The notes under the pieces: generated by a model | Seen by the model: the letters and a program-made list of their open reading frames with translations, nothing else | What the model was told of the DNA's origin: nothing | The model's database searches: none | NCBI RefSeq assembly: GCF_903853455.1 | Contig: NZ_CAINTR010000064.1 | Location: forward strand, 1 to 64,000 | DNA from: an uncultured Magnetospirillum sp. | GTDB taxonomy: Bacteria; Pseudomonadota; Alphaproteobacteria; Rhodospirillales; Magnetospirillaceae | Length of the DNA stretch: 64,000 nucleotides | Direction of reading: 5' to 3' | Position numbers and translations under genes: made by a program | Shown here: piece after piece, positions 1 through 9,680 of the stretch | Layout of the letters: the number at the start of each line of letters is the position of its first letter | Numbering within the stretch: the first letter of the stretch is position 1

Positions 1-22
1 CAGATAAAGATCCACGGGCTTC

Positions 23-538
23 ATGCTCCCGCCCTTCGTCATCATCAGAAACGAAGGGCATATCACTGGCCGACTTTTACGCCGCCCTCAGCACCACAAC
101 GGCGCCGATCCGTGGCCTACTTTCTCTCCGGCGCGCACATACGCCGGTCTGGGGTCGGGGGCTCTGCTGGTGGAGATCGCCAAGAACGATCACATCGCCT
201 TCAAGCGCCGGGTGCTGGACGGCGTCCTGGGGCGCACCGACCTCAAGGCGGACGGCGTGCCCGACCATCACGGCTGTCGCCTGGGCAAGTGGTACGACGC
301 CATCACTGACCAGTCCGTGCTCGGCAATTCCGCCTACACCTGCCTCGTCAATCCCCATCAGCAGGTTCACGCCGCCGCCAAGGCGGCCCTCACTCATGCG
401 GGCGAGGGCCGGGTGAAAGAGGCGTTCGACGCGCTGGAAGAGATGAACAAGGCCTCGGTCAGCGTCGTGACCATGCTGGAGAACCTGGCCGCCGAACTGA
501 ACGCCATGGAAGAGACCCGCCTGCTGGCGGCGGGGTGA
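23..538 (+). CDS. CZB-domain protein, probable chemoreceptor remnant
   Basis: From about residue 50 the protein matches the chemoreceptor zinc-binding (CZB) domain. His57 lies in DHIAFKRRVLDGVLGR, Cys85 in HHGCRLGKWYD, and further His residues follow near 110-116. CZB domains bind zinc through a His3/Cys set and usually sit at the C-terminus of methyl-accepting chemotaxis proteins or on diguanylate cyclases. The first ~45 residues resemble nothing I recognise and a stop lies just upstream (position 5), so the natural start may be the in-frame GTG at 170. That would leave a bare CZB domain, or the decayed end of a chemoreceptor whose signalling part is lost or frameshifted. The domain is clear; the start and intactness are not. 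Confidence 0.6.
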   Translation: MLPPFVIIRNEGHITGRLLRRPQHHNGADPWPTFSPARTYAGLGSGALLVEIAKNDHIAFKRRVLDGVLGRTDLKADGVPDHHGCRLGKWYDAITDQSVLGNSAYTCLVNPHQQVHAAAKAALTHAGEGRVKEAFDALEEMNKASVSVVTMLENLAAELNAMEETRLLAAG

Positions 539-544
539 GCGGGT

Positions 545-1567
545 CTACCCGCCGATGACGTTGCGCAACAGGCCGATCTCGGCGATCTCGGTTTCCATGA
601 CGTCGCCCGGCTTCAGCACCTCTTGCGGATTGCGGGCGTAACCGACGCCCGGAGGGGTTCCGGTGGCGATGATGTCGCCCGGTTCCAGCGTCAGGCCCGC
701 CGACAGTTCGGCGATGATCCGCGGCACCTTGAAGTACATCTGGTCGGTGCTGGCATCCTGCTTGACCACCCCGTTGACGCGGGTGGTCAGGTGCAGATTG
801 CGGTAATCGAGATCGCTGGCGGCGACGATCCACGGCCCCATCGGCCCATGGCCGTCGAGGCTCTTGCCCTTGAACCACTGGCCGCCGTGCTTCTTCTGTT
901 GCAGGTCGCGGGCGGTGGTGTCGTTGATGACACAGTAGCCGAACACATGCGAGAGCGCGTCGGCCTCGGCGATATTCTTGCCCTTCTTGCCGATGATCAC
1001 CGCCAACTCGCACTCCCAGTCGATGGCGGTCGACACGGCCGCGTCGTAGGGAATGGGATCGTAGGGGCCGTTGACCGCGTTGACGGCCTTGGTGAAGAAC
1101 ACCGGATGCTCGGGCAGTTCCGCCGTCTTGAGGCGCATGGCCTCGCCTTCCTTGAAATGCTCGAGATAGTTCCAGCCCACCGCGTAGACGTTACGGGTGG
1201 GAGCCATGATGGGGGCGAACAGGCGGACATCTGCCACCAGAGGGCCATCCTCGGGGCCTTCCTGCATCAATTGCCGCGCCTGCGCCACCGCGAAGTCGCC
1301 GGCGGCGATCAGCGACACCATGCTGACGGGATCGAACGACAGGGCCATGCCCCGCGCCTTGGCCGCCGCCCCGAGATCGACGACACGACCACTGGTCTTG
1401 ACCGCGCCGACGCGGGGCGTGCCGCCTTGGTACGAATAGCTGACCAGACGCAACGCCCCGGCGGCGGCATTGGGAATGGGGCCGCCGGCTCCCGCCGCTT
1501 TCGGGAGCAACGCCCCCATGGCGACAGTGGCTCCGATGGTGATGAACTGACGACGCGACTCATCCAT
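545..1567 (-). CDS. Tat-exported fumarylacetoacetate hydrolase (FAH) family protein
   Basis: A 340-residue FAH-fold protein. Residues ~95-340 carry the family core, including the metal-binding acidic cluster in DWECELAVIIGKKG, then VFGYCVINDTTARDLQ and the C-terminal PGDIIATGTPPGVG. Family members hydrolyse or decarboxylate acylpyruvate-type substrates with Mg2+ or Ca2+. The N-terminus is a twin-arginine signal (SRRQFI, a hydrophobic stretch, then AAGAGG near residue 28), which is odd because FAH enzymes are normally cytoplasmic. The start is supported by GGAGGG eight bases upstream. The gene is convergent with the CZB fragment and stands alone; its substrate cannot be read from the sequence. 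Confidence 0.88.
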   Translation of the reverse strand: MDESRRQFITIGATVAMGALLPKAAGAGGPIPNAAAGALRLVSYSYQGGTPRVGAVKTSGRVVDLGAAAKARGMALSFDPVSMVSLIAAGDFAVAQARQLMQEGPEDGPLVADVRLFAPIMAPTRNVYAVGWNYLEHFKEGEAMRLKTAELPEHPVFFTKAVNAVNGPYDPIPYDAAVSTAIDWECELAVIIGKKGKNIAEADALSHVFGYCVINDTTARDLQQKKHGGQWFKGKSLDGHGPMGPWIVAASDLDYRNLHLTTRVNGVVKQDASTDQMYFKVPRIIAELSAGLTLEPGDIIATGTPPGVGYARNPQEVLKPGDVMETEIAEIGLLRNVIGG

Positions 1568-1667
1568 GGCAGGCCCTCCAGGCGAATTGGTAGGACCACG
1601 ATAACGCCAATAGGGGACCGAGTCAGGTGCGGATTTGCGCCCGCGCTCCGACGTCGTCAGTCTGGAA

Positions 1668-3452
1668 TTACATCTTTTCCAGCTCGTCGATGAAGCCGAT
1701 CACCACGTCGAGCCCTTGGCGCCAGAAATCGGGATTCCCGGCATCGAGACCGAACGGCGCCAGCAGTTCCTTGTGCCGCAGGGTTCCGCCCGAGCGCAGC
1801 ATGTCGAGATACTTGGCCGGGAAGCCGGGCACGCCGCCCTTGGCGTAGACCGAATACAGCGAGTTCACCAGGCAATCGCCGAAGGCGTAGGCGTAGACGT
1901 AGAACGGCGAGTGGACGAAGTGCGGGATGTAGGTCCAGAAATGGCGATATCCCTCGTCGAAACGCAAGGCCGGACCCAGGCTTTCCGACTGCACCTTCAT
2001 CCACAGGGCGCCGATGCCTTCCGGCGACAGCTCCCCCCGGCGGCGCTCCTCGTGCAGCAGGGATTCGAACTCGTAGAAGGCGATCTGACGGACCACGGTG
2101 TTCAGCATGTCCTCCACCTTGGAGGCCAGCATGATCCGGCGGCTCTTGGCCGAGGTCTCCCGCTCCAGCATGGCGCGGAAGGTCAGCATCTCGCCGAACA
2201 CCGAGGCGGTCTCGGCCAGGGTCAGCGGCGTGTCGGCCATCAGCGGCCCCTGCCCGCCCGCCAGCACCTGGTGCACCCCATGCCCCAACTCGTGGGCCAG
2301 GGTCATGACGTCGCGGGTCTTGCCCTGGAAATTGACCAGCAGGTAAGGATGAACCGACGGCACCGTCGGATGGGCGAAGGCACCGGGCGACTTGCCCGGC
2401 CGTACCGGGGCGTCGATCCAGTTGTTGTCGAAGAACCGCCGCCCCACCGCCGCCATCTCGGGCGAGAACGCCTCATAGGCCCCCAGCACGGTGTCGCGGG
2501 CCTGCTCCCAGGTGTATTTGCGGTCGTCGTCGTCAGGCAGCGGCGCGTTGCGGTCCCAGTAGTCCAGTTGATCGACCCCGAACCATTTGGCCTTCAGGGC
2601 GTAATAGCGATGGGACAGCGGCCCGAAGGCGCCCTTGACCGCCGCGACCAGGGCATCGACCACATGATCCTCAACCTGATTGGACAGGTTGCGATAGGAT
2701 TGCGGCCGGGGATAGTTGCGCCACTTGTCGTCGATCTCCTTTTCCTTGGCCAGGGTGTTGGTGATCAGCGCGAACAGCGGCGCGTTCTCCTCCAGCACCT
2801 TGCCCAGCGACAGGGCGGCGGCCTTGCGCTTGGCGCCGTCGGTGTCGGACATCAGGTTCAGCACCTCGGCCGAGGTCAGGATCTGGTCGTCCACGGGAAA
2901 GCGCAGCCGCGCCATGGTCTCGTCGAACAGCCGGTTCCAAGCGGCGGTGCCGACCACATGCAGCTCGTGCAGCATCTTTTCCAGCTCGTCCGACAACTGG
3001 TGCGGCCGGAACACGCGCACATCGCGCAGCCACGAGGCGTAATGCGCCGCCTCGGGCGCTTGCAGCAGCTCGGCCAGCCGCTCGTCGGCCAGGCGGTTGA
3101 TCTCCAGGGTGAAGAACAGGGTATGGGTCGAGATCTCGGTGACCCGCTCATGCATGCCCTGATAGAACCGGCCGCTCTCGGGATCGGACACATTGGCCGA
3201 ATAGAGCAACTGGGCATAGGACATGGCCCGGTAGATGCTTTCGCTGATGCTCTCGTACTCGGCGATGGCGCGGCCGAAATCCCGGCCCGTCAGCGCGTCC
3301 AGCTTGCCGGCATAGGCTCGCTCGAACGCCTTGGCGACATCGCCGGCGGCGACCAGATCGGATTCCAGGCTCGGTGAGTCCGGCGACGGATAAAGGTCGG
3401 AAAGATCCCATTCCGGAACGACACCCAGATCGGCCTTAGCGTGAAGATTCAT
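1668..3452 (-). CDS. pepF: M3 family oligoendopeptidase F
   Basis: A 594-residue zinc metallopeptidase of family M3B. The zinc motif HELGH lies near residues 387-391 (AHELGHGVHQVL), followed by the C-terminal FDEGYRHFWTYIPHFVHSPFYVYAYAFG block typical of oligoendopeptidase F. These enzymes cleave peptides of roughly 7-17 residues in the cytoplasm. I chose the ATG at 3452 (MNLHAKADLG) because AAGGAG lies seven bases upstream. A longer frame reaching 3581 would add 43 atypical residues and overlap the divergent ligase gene. No signal peptide is seen. Confidence 0.92.
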   Translation of the reverse strand: MNLHAKADLGVVPEWDLSDLYPSPDSPSLESDLVAAGDVAKAFERAYAGKLDALTGRDFGRAIAEYESISESIYRAMSYAQLLYSANVSDPESGRFYQGMHERVTEISTHTLFFTLEINRLADERLAELLQAPEAAHYASWLRDVRVFRPHQLSDELEKMLHELHVVGTAAWNRLFDETMARLRFPVDDQILTSAEVLNLMSDTDGAKRKAAALSLGKVLEENAPLFALITNTLAKEKEIDDKWRNYPRPQSYRNLSNQVEDHVVDALVAAVKGAFGPLSHRYYALKAKWFGVDQLDYWDRNAPLPDDDDRKYTWEQARDTVLGAYEAFSPEMAAVGRRFFDNNWIDAPVRPGKSPGAFAHPTVPSVHPYLLVNFQGKTRDVMTLAHELGHGVHQVLAGGQGPLMADTPLTLAETASVFGEMLTFRAMLERETSAKSRRIMLASKVEDMLNTVVRQIAFYEFESLLHEERRRGELSPEGIGALWMKVQSESLGPALRFDEGYRHFWTYIPHFVHSPFYVYAYAFGDCLVNSLYSVYAKGGVPGFPAKYLDMLRSGGTLRHKELLAPFGLDAGNPDFWRQGLDVVIGFIDELEKM

Positions 3453-3519
3453 GCACTGACTCCTTGCCCATGAACGGAATATAGATATGACTGACGGGAA
3501 CGAACAGGGAGATTGATGC

Positions 3520-5322
3520 ATGGTCGACATTCGCGCCTGCGCCAGCCTGCCGGCCATGTTCCTGGAGCAGGCCGAGTCCATGGGCCAAAACCCGTTCCTG
3601 TGGGCCAGGCGGGCCGGTCAATGGCAGTCCATGTCATGGCAGGAGGTTGCCGGCGAGGTTCTGGCCCTGGCCGCCGGATTGCGGGTGCTGGGACTGGAAC
3701 CCGGCGACCGGGTGGCGCTGATCTCGGAGAACCGGCCGGAATGGGTGATCGCCGACCTCGCCATCATGGCCGCCGGTGGCGTCACCGTCCCCGCCTACAC
3801 CACCAACACCGTCGCCGACCACCTGCACATCCTGGACAATTCCGGCGCCCGGCTGGCCATCGTCTCCACCCGGCAACTGGCGGAGCGGGTCCTGACCGCC
3901 GCCACCCGCGCCGACCGCCAGCCGGGAGTGATCGCCATGGAACCGCCGCCGCTGTCGCAGTCGGCCGGCGTGGACATGCATTCCTGGAGCGTGGTGACGG
4001 CCACGGGCCGCGACGCCGACCTTGACAGTTCGATCCGGCAAACGGTCGCCGCATTGGCGCGCGACGCCACCGCCTGCCTGATCTACACCTCCGGCACCGG
4101 CGGCGTCCCCAAGGGCGTCATGCTGTCGCACGGCGCCATCTTGCACAATTGCCAAGGCGCGGTCGGGGTGCTGGCGGAACTCGGCCTGGAGGACAACGTC
4201 TTCTTGTCGTTCTTGCCGCTGTCGCACGCCTACGAGCACACCGCCGGCCTCCACTTCCCCGTCTCCATCGGCGCCCAGATCTACTACGCCGAAAGCATCG
4301 AACATCTGGCAGGCAACATGGTGGAGGTGCGGCCGACCATCATGACGGCGGTGCCACGGCTATACGAGAGCATGCGCGCCCGTATCCTCAAAGGGCTGCC
4401 CAAGATCAGCCCGTTGCGCCGCAAGCTGTTCCTCGCCGCCTTGGCGCTGGGCACACGCCGCATCGAACACGGCCGGCTGGGACCGCTGGACAGCGTCGCC
4501 GACCGGGTGCTGGAGCGCCTGGTGCGCGACAAGGTCCGGGCCCGCTTCGGCGGCCGGCTCAAGGCCTTCGTCTCGGGGGGCGCGCCGCTGCCGCCGGAGA
4601 TCGGCACCTTCTTCACCGCGCTGGGGGTTCGCATCCTGCAAGGCTACGGCCAGACCGAAACCGCCCCGGTGGTCAGCGTCAACCGCCCCGGCAGCGTCCG
4701 CATGGACGCGGTCGGCCCGCCCATGGACGGGGTCGAGGTCCGCATCGCCGCCGACGGCGAAATCCTGATCCGGGGCGAACTGGTCATGCAGGGCTACTGG
4801 CGTGACCCCAAGACCACCGCCGCCGCCATCGACCCCGAGGGTTGGCTGCATACCGGCGATATCGGCGTCGTCGATCCCGACGGCGCCATCCGCATCACCG
4901 ACCGCAAGAAGGACATCATCGTCAATTCCGGCGGCGACAACATCGCGCCGCAGCGAATCGAGGGCTTCCTTACCTTGCAGCCCGAGATCGCCCAGGCCAT
5001 GGTCCATGGCGACCGCCGGCCGCATCTGGTGGCCCTGATCGTACCGGACCAGGAGTGGGCGGAGGGCTGGGCCAGCGCCAATGGCCGAACCGGCCTTGAC
5101 GGCCTGACCCAGGATGCCGACTTCCGCCGCGCCATCTCCCAGGCGGTGGATCGGGTCAACGCCCAGTTGTCGGCCATCGAAAAGGTCCGCCGCTTCGCCC
5201 TGACCGCCGATCCGTTCTCGGTGGAAAACGGCATGCTGACCCCAACCCTCAAGATCCGCCGCCACAAGATTCGCGAGGGCTTCGGCAGCCTCCTCGAAGG
5301 GCTCTACGAAGACAGGAAGTAA
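3520..5322 (+). CDS. AMP-forming long-chain acyl-CoA synthetase
   Basis: A 600-residue ANL-superfamily ligase of the eukaryote-like FAA1 class. The P-loop signature LIYTSGTGGVPKGVMLSHG is at about 187-205, the GYGQTETAPVVSVN acyl-binding motif near 385, the hinge TGDIGVVDPDGAIRITDRKKD near 447, and the C-terminal lysine region follows. It activates a fatty acid to acyl-AMP and then acyl-CoA, feeding beta-oxidation or lipid synthesis. It is divergent from pepF with a 67-bp gap. No transmembrane segment stands out. Chain-length specificity cannot be deduced. Confidence 0.92.
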   Translation: MVDIRACASLPAMFLEQAESMGQNPFLWARRAGQWQSMSWQEVAGEVLALAAGLRVLGLEPGDRVALISENRPEWVIADLAIMAAGGVTVPAYTTNTVADHLHILDNSGARLAIVSTRQLAERVLTAATRADRQPGVIAMEPPPLSQSAGVDMHSWSVVTATGRDADLDSSIRQTVAALARDATACLIYTSGTGGVPKGVMLSHGAILHNCQGAVGVLAELGLEDNVFLSFLPLSHAYEHTAGLHFPVSIGAQIYYAESIEHLAGNMVEVRPTIMTAVPRLYESMRARILKGLPKISPLRRKLFLAALALGTRRIEHGRLGPLDSVADRVLERLVRDKVRARFGGRLKAFVSGGAPLPPEIGTFFTALGVRILQGYGQTETAPVVSVNRPGSVRMDAVGPPMDGVEVRIAADGEILIRGELVMQGYWRDPKTTAAAIDPEGWLHTGDIGVVDPDGAIRITDRKKDIIVNSGGDNIAPQRIEGFLTLQPEIAQAMVHGDRRPHLVALIVPDQEWAEGWASANGRTGLDGLTQDADFRRAISQAVDRVNAQLSAIEKVRRFALTADPFSVENGMLTPTLKIRRHKIREGFGSLLEGLYEDRK

Positions 5323-5542
5323 ACTGACGATAACCCCCAAACGTCACAGCGATAAACAGATTGTGAATATACAGTAAACGCAGAGGAGGGCTGCGCCATT
5401 TGCAAAATATAGCCAAGCTTCATGTTGCAATTCACCGCCGGCCTGCCCTAAATTCCGCATTCCGTAGGCCTTGACGCATACTGCCGTTCATGGTGCCCCC
5501 ATGAACATTGCCATATGGATTTTGCCTTTTACCCGGATACCC

Positions 5543-6454
5543 ATGGCCGATCTCGCCCCCAAGTTTCCCACCGCCGTACCGCAGCCTCCCCTAGACCTGT
5601 CGCGGGTCAAGGCGCTGGTCTGCGAGCCGAGCGGCCTGATTCGCCAGGGCATCCGTCTGGCGTTGAACAACGTGGGCATCCGCACCATCAACGAGGCGAA
5701 CACCTTCCTGGCCGCCCACAAGGCGTGCGAGGAGGGTGAGCATGATTTTCTGGTCCTGAACCAGGAGATCGAAGCCAATGACTCCACCTATCTCCTCCGG
5801 GAAATGCGGGCCGGCAATCTGGGCAAGGACCCGTTCGTCGTTTCGGTGATGCTGCTGTCGTCGCGCGAAGAACCTGTGGTTCGCGCCGCCATGGATTGCG
5901 GCCCCGACGATCTGCTGCTGATCCCGTTCTCTCCCGATCAGTTGATGAACCGCCTGAAGGTCCTGGTGGACCGCCGCAAGCCCTTCGTCGTCACCCACGA
6001 CTACATCGGCCCCGACCGCCGCAGCGCCGCCCGCCCCGGCGCCACCTCGGCCGCCCAGTTCCATGTGCCCAACCCCATGCGCGCGCGCGGCCAGGGCACC
6101 CCCAGCGATCGCTACCAGAAGCATATGCAAGAGACGCTGTCCGCCATGGCGGTCGAGCGGATCAAGCGGCTGGCCGCCACCATCGACTGGGAGTGCAACG
6201 CCCTGACCGTCAGCTTTCGCGAAGGTCGGGCGACGTCGGAAACGACCTTCCGCAGCCTGGTCAAGCTGGACTCGGTCAGCGAGGAACTATCGGGCCGGGT
6301 CAGCAAGACGCTGGGGCACACTACCGATATTATCAAAGGATATCTTTCGGACATCCGTAAATTCAAAAACACGCCCAGCCAAGTCTCATTCTCCGATGTC
6401 GAGATGTTATCTATGAATGGACGTAAAATATCTGGGACGTATACGTCACGGTAA
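5543..6454 (+). CDS. Degenerate response-regulator receiver protein
   Basis: A 303-residue protein with a receiver fold at about residues 15-130. The acidic pair normally found after beta-1 is replaced by CEPSG and the phospho-acceptor aspartate by asparagine (HDFLVLNQEI), so it probably cannot be phosphorylated. The receiver is followed by a YIGPDRRSAARP segment that recurs in alphaproteobacterial receiver proteins, then a helical C-terminal region without a recognised output domain. The start is uncertain: ATG 5543 is chosen, but 5501 or 5471 would add up to 24 residues. It lies just upstream of a receiver-GGDEF gene, suggesting a shared signalling role. Confidence 0.7.
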   Translation: MADLAPKFPTAVPQPPLDLSRVKALVCEPSGLIRQGIRLALNNVGIRTINEANTFLAAHKACEEGEHDFLVLNQEIEANDSTYLLREMRAGNLGKDPFVVSVMLLSSREEPVVRAAMDCGPDDLLLIPFSPDQLMNRLKVLVDRRKPFVVTHDYIGPDRRSAARPGATSAAQFHVPNPMRARGQGTPSDRYQKHMQETLSAMAVERIKRLAATIDWECNALTVSFREGRATSETTFRSLVKLDSVSEELSGRVSKTLGHTTDIIKGYLSDIRKFKNTPSQVSFSDVEMLSMNGRKISGTYTSR

Positions 6455-6567
6455 GTATCAACCCTACCATCAGTATGCCCTCTTCCCGCCATTGGTACCA
6501 TGGCGATATTGTCGCGTAACTGGTAGATTGTGATTCCCTCGGAACGCCGGCAGGGAGAATCACCTGA

Positions 6568-7521
6568 ATGCTGATCAGCCGAACCGATTCCGCCACCTTC
6601 CAGGATCCAGAGGAAGTCTGCTCGAAATCACCGTTTCGGGTGCTGGTGGTCGAGGACGATCTGGTTCACTTCACCTATTGTGAATATATCCTGCGATCCA
6701 TTTATGGCGACAAGCTGGTCCTGGAGCGCGCCATCGATTGCCGGACCGCCATCGACAAGCTGAACAGCCAGGAATTCGAGATCTGTCTGTTGGACTATCT
6801 GGTCAAGGACGGCAACGCCAAGGACGTGCTGGCCCGCGTGGATTTCGGCCACGTCGTCACCCCCATCATCGTCGTCAGCGCCTTCGACGACCGCGACTTC
6901 GTGCTGGAAGCCCTGCGCCACGGCGCCGACGACTACGTCATCAAGGGCAAGTTCAACGACAACGAACTGCATCAGGCCATCCAGTACGCCATCTATCGCA
7001 AATACAAGGAATTGCGGCTGCGGCAACGCGCCCTGTACGATCCGCTGACCGGTCTGGCCAACCGCCACCTGCTGTTCGACCGGCTGGAGGAGGCGCACCG
7101 CTTCTCCGCCCGCCACAACGAGAAGTTCGCGGTCATGGTGGTGGACCTGGACAAGCTGAAACTGGTCAACGACACCATGGGACACGAAGCGGGAGACCGC
7201 CTGATCCAGTGCTCCGCCAATGCCTTGGTCGGCAGCATGCGGGCCTGTGACACCGTCGCCCGGGTCGGTGGCGACGAGTTCGTCGCCATCTTGAAAAACG
7301 TTCGGGACAAGAGCGGGCTGGCGCGCCTCAGCGACACCGTGCGCCAGACGATCGAAACCAGGGCCGCGTCCGAGATCGGACTGGCGGAGACCGTCACCTG
7401 CAGCATCGGCCTTGCCGTCTTCCCCGATGACAGCACGTCGCCGGCCGAGATGCTGCGCCTTGCCGACAACGCCATGTATGTCGTCAAGCGCGACGGCGGC
7501 GGCGGCTTCAAGTTCGCCTGA
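6568..7521 (+). CDS. Receiver-GGDEF diguanylate cyclase
   Basis: A 317-residue response regulator. The receiver domain (24-140) keeps the VEDD acidic pair and phospho-acceptor Asp76. A GGDEF domain (~155-315) follows, with an intact GGDEF signature at about 234-238 and an RACD inhibitory I-site five residues before it. It should make cyclic-di-GMP from GTP when its receiver is phosphorylated, with product feedback. No membrane segment is present. It is tail to tail with a second receiver-GGDEF gene only 6 bp away, and the degenerate receiver gene lies upstream on the same strand. Confidence 0.93.
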   Translation: MLISRTDSATFQDPEEVCSKSPFRVLVVEDDLVHFTYCEYILRSIYGDKLVLERAIDCRTAIDKLNSQEFEICLLDYLVKDGNAKDVLARVDFGHVVTPIIVVSAFDDRDFVLEALRHGADDYVIKGKFNDNELHQAIQYAIYRKYKELRLRQRALYDPLTGLANRHLLFDRLEEAHRFSARHNEKFAVMVVDLDKLKLVNDTMGHEAGDRLIQCSANALVGSMRACDTVARVGGDEFVAILKNVRDKSGLARLSDTVRQTIETRAASEIGLAETVTCSIGLAVFPDDSTSPAEMLRLADNAMYVVKRDGGGGFKFA

Positions 7522-7527
7522 CGGCGG

Positions 7528-8862
7528 TCACTCCGCCTGTTCGACCCGATTGCGGCCTTGGGCCTTGGCCCGGTAGAGAGCGGCGTCGGCGCGGCTCAGA
7601 CACGCTTCCAGCCCTTCGCCATCCTTGACCTTGCACTCGGCGACGCCGACGCTGGTGGTCAGGCGCAGCGGCGCGCCGCCGCCGACCGTAATATCCAGTT
7701 GCCCCAGCCGGTTCCGCAGGCGATCAGCGACGATGATGCCGGCCTCCAAGGTGGTTTCGGGCAGGGCGATGGCGAATTCCTCGCCCCCCATGCGGCCGAT
7801 GATGTCCTGGTCGCGCAGCACGTCGCGGGCGAGAATGACGAACGCCTTCAACGCCTCGTCACCGGCGGCGTGGCCACGCTCGTCGTTGACGCGCTTGAAG
7901 AAATCAAGATCGAGCATCAGCAGCGCCATCGGCCGGCCATAGCGGCCGGCGCGCTGGATCTCCGCCCCGGCGGTCTGCATGAAATGACGGCGGTTGTAGG
8001 CCGCGGTGAGAAAGTCGGTAGTGGCCAGTTGCACCAGTTCCTTCTGGACGCAGGCCCGTTCCAACGCCTGACCGACCCGGCGGGCCAATTCGCGCACCAG
8101 CTCGCGTTCCGAGCTGGCAAAGGCCTCGTCCCCTTCGGCCGGACGGCTTTCTGGCCAGCAGATCTCGATCCGCCCGGCGGGACGCGAGCCGGCGAAGACC
8201 TGAGCCTCCAGCCGCCAGGGAGTCTCCTCGAACCCGGCGGTCTCGACAAAACCGCCAGGGATCAGGCCGTTGAGGCAGGTCAGCCGCACGCCGATGGTCT
8301 CCGGCCGCAGCCAAGCGGCGGGAATCAGGCCGACCACGTCCGCCAGCGCCACCTGCAAGGGCAGTTCAAGCGATTCAAGGGCGCGGGAAACCCCGTACAG
8401 GCATTTGATCTGGCGCATGCGCCGCTCCAACTGCCGATTGGCCTCCAGCGCTTCGTCCCGAGCCTCGCGCACCAGGATCTCGGCGCGCTTGCGATGAATG
8501 GAATAGCGCAGCGACCGCGACAGCGAGGCCGCGTCGATGCGGGCCTTCAGCATGTAGTCCTGCGCGCCTTGCTCCAACGCCTGGATCGCCTGCTCGTCGT
8601 CGTCGTGGTTGGTCAGAACCACCACCGCCAGCTCCGGGGCGGCGCCGCAGAACCGCCGCACCGTCTCGTCGCCAACCGAATCGGGCAGGGTCAGGTCAAG
8701 GAACACCACGTCGAAGCGTGTCTTCGCGATGGCCTCCAGCGCCGCCGCCAAGCTGATCGCGTGCTCGACCGTGACGCCGGGGAGCTTTTCCAATTCCGCA
8801 AGGGTAAGCAGGGCCTGGGTTGGACTGTCCTCGACCAGAAGAGCGTGTTGAAGTGCGGTCAC
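7528..8862 (-). CDS. Receiver-GGDEF diguanylate cyclase with a central GAF-like region
   Basis: A 444-residue response regulator. The receiver (1-125) has VEDS and phospho-acceptor Asp56. A helical linker (125-160) leads to a central region (~165-280) of GAF-like size with no clear ligand motif. The GGDEF domain has its active site as GGEEF at 359-363 and an RDQD I-site just before. All catalytic features are intact, so it is likely an active cyclase under phosphorelay control. It is convergent with the preceding cyclase, so the two are not in one operon. The central region could instead be a PHY-like or purely structural spacer. Confidence 0.93.
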   Translation of the reverse strand: MTALQHALLVEDSPTQALLTLAELEKLPGVTVEHAISLAAALEAIAKTRFDVVFLDLTLPDSVGDETVRRFCGAAPELAVVVLTNHDDDEQAIQALEQGAQDYMLKARIDAASLSRSLRYSIHRKRAEILVREARDEALEANRQLERRMRQIKCLYGVSRALESLELPLQVALADVVGLIPAAWLRPETIGVRLTCLNGLIPGGFVETAGFEETPWRLEAQVFAGSRPAGRIEICWPESRPAEGDEAFASSERELVRELARRVGQALERACVQKELVQLATTDFLTAAYNRRHFMQTAGAEIQRAGRYGRPMALLMLDLDFFKRVNDERGHAAGDEALKAFVILARDVLRDQDIIGRMGGEEFAIALPETTLEAGIIVADRLRNRLGQLDITVGGGAPLRLTTSVGVAECKVKDGEGLEACLSRADAALYRAKAQGRNRVEQAE

Positions 8863-9026
8863 GGAACGGCTTTCCCCTCGAATGGCTCGTCTACGGTCCT
8901 TACTCTAGCGCATAACGCCCCGTGCAAGCATCTGTCGAATGCCATATCATCGCCCCAATTCTGAGGAACACTCCCAATATCCCCCGCGACAAAGCCTGTG
9001 TTCGCGATTCCACCGGAGGAAAAACC

Positions 9027-9656
9027 ATGCGCCGCCTGCCCGCCATACTCACCATCCTTGCCAGCGGTCTTGCCCTGGCGGCGTGCCAGAAGGTGGACAA
9101 CACCGCCGGAGCGCCGACCGTCTACATCGACCCCGGCAGCTCCGGGCCGGTCAAGGGCGTCGGCATCGAAAGCCAGGACATCGTCGGCATGACCGACCAG
9201 ATGCTGCGCGACATGCTGAGCCAACCCCGACTGGCCAACGCGGCGACGCCGCCCAACGTGATCATCGATTCAGAGTATTTCTACAATGAAAGCTCGTCGC
9301 GCCTGAACAAGAACTCCATCACCGACCGTCTGCGGGTGGGTCTCAACCGGGCGGCCCTGGGCCGCATGCAGTTCGTCGGGCGCCACTATGCCGACATGGT
9401 GGCCAAGGAGCGCGAGCTGAAGCGCCAAGGCACCGTCGACCAAGCCACCCTGCCGGCCGCCAAGGCCCAGAAGGGCGGCGACTACCGCCTGGGCGGCCGC
9501 ATCACCTCGCTGGACTCGCGCGACCCCAGGACCGGCATGATGCAGCGCTACAGCCAAATCATCTTCGAGATGGTCGATCTCGAAACCTCGGAAATCGTCT
9601 GGAGCGGCATCTACGAATTCGGCAAGGCCGCCCAGGACGACATCATCTATCGCTGA
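9027..9656 (+). CDS. lpoB: LpoB-type penicillin-binding protein activator lipoprotein
   Basis: A 209-residue lipoprotein: signal peptide with lipobox LAAC at about residues 17-20, then the LpoB domain (GMTDQMLRDMLSQPRLANA, RLRVGLNRAALGRMQFVGR, YRLGGRITSLDSRDPRTGMMQRY, FEMVDLETSEIVWSGIYEF). In enterobacteria LpoB is an outer-membrane lipoprotein that reaches through the peptidoglycan to activate PBP1b. ATG 9027 has GGAGGA six bases upstream; an upstream extension is rejected because it would bury the signal peptide. It is the first gene of a four-gene envelope operon. Confidence 0.88.
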   Translation: MRRLPAILTILASGLALAACQKVDNTAGAPTVYIDPGSSGPVKGVGIESQDIVGMTDQMLRDMLSQPRLANAATPPNVIIDSEYFYNESSSRLNKNSITDRLRVGLNRAALGRMQFVGRHYADMVAKERELKRQGTVDQATLPAAKAQKGGDYRLGGRITSLDSRDPRTGMMQRYSQIIFEMVDLETSEIVWSGIYEFGKAAQDDIIYR

Positions 9657-9680
9657 TCCGGCCCAACAAGGAACGCGGCC

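Noticed and set aside
1635-3377. Long open frame on the plus strand opposite pepF
   Set aside because: It mirrors a gene with clear M3 peptidase motifs; such frames are common opposite GC-rich genes. No ribosome site or family motif.
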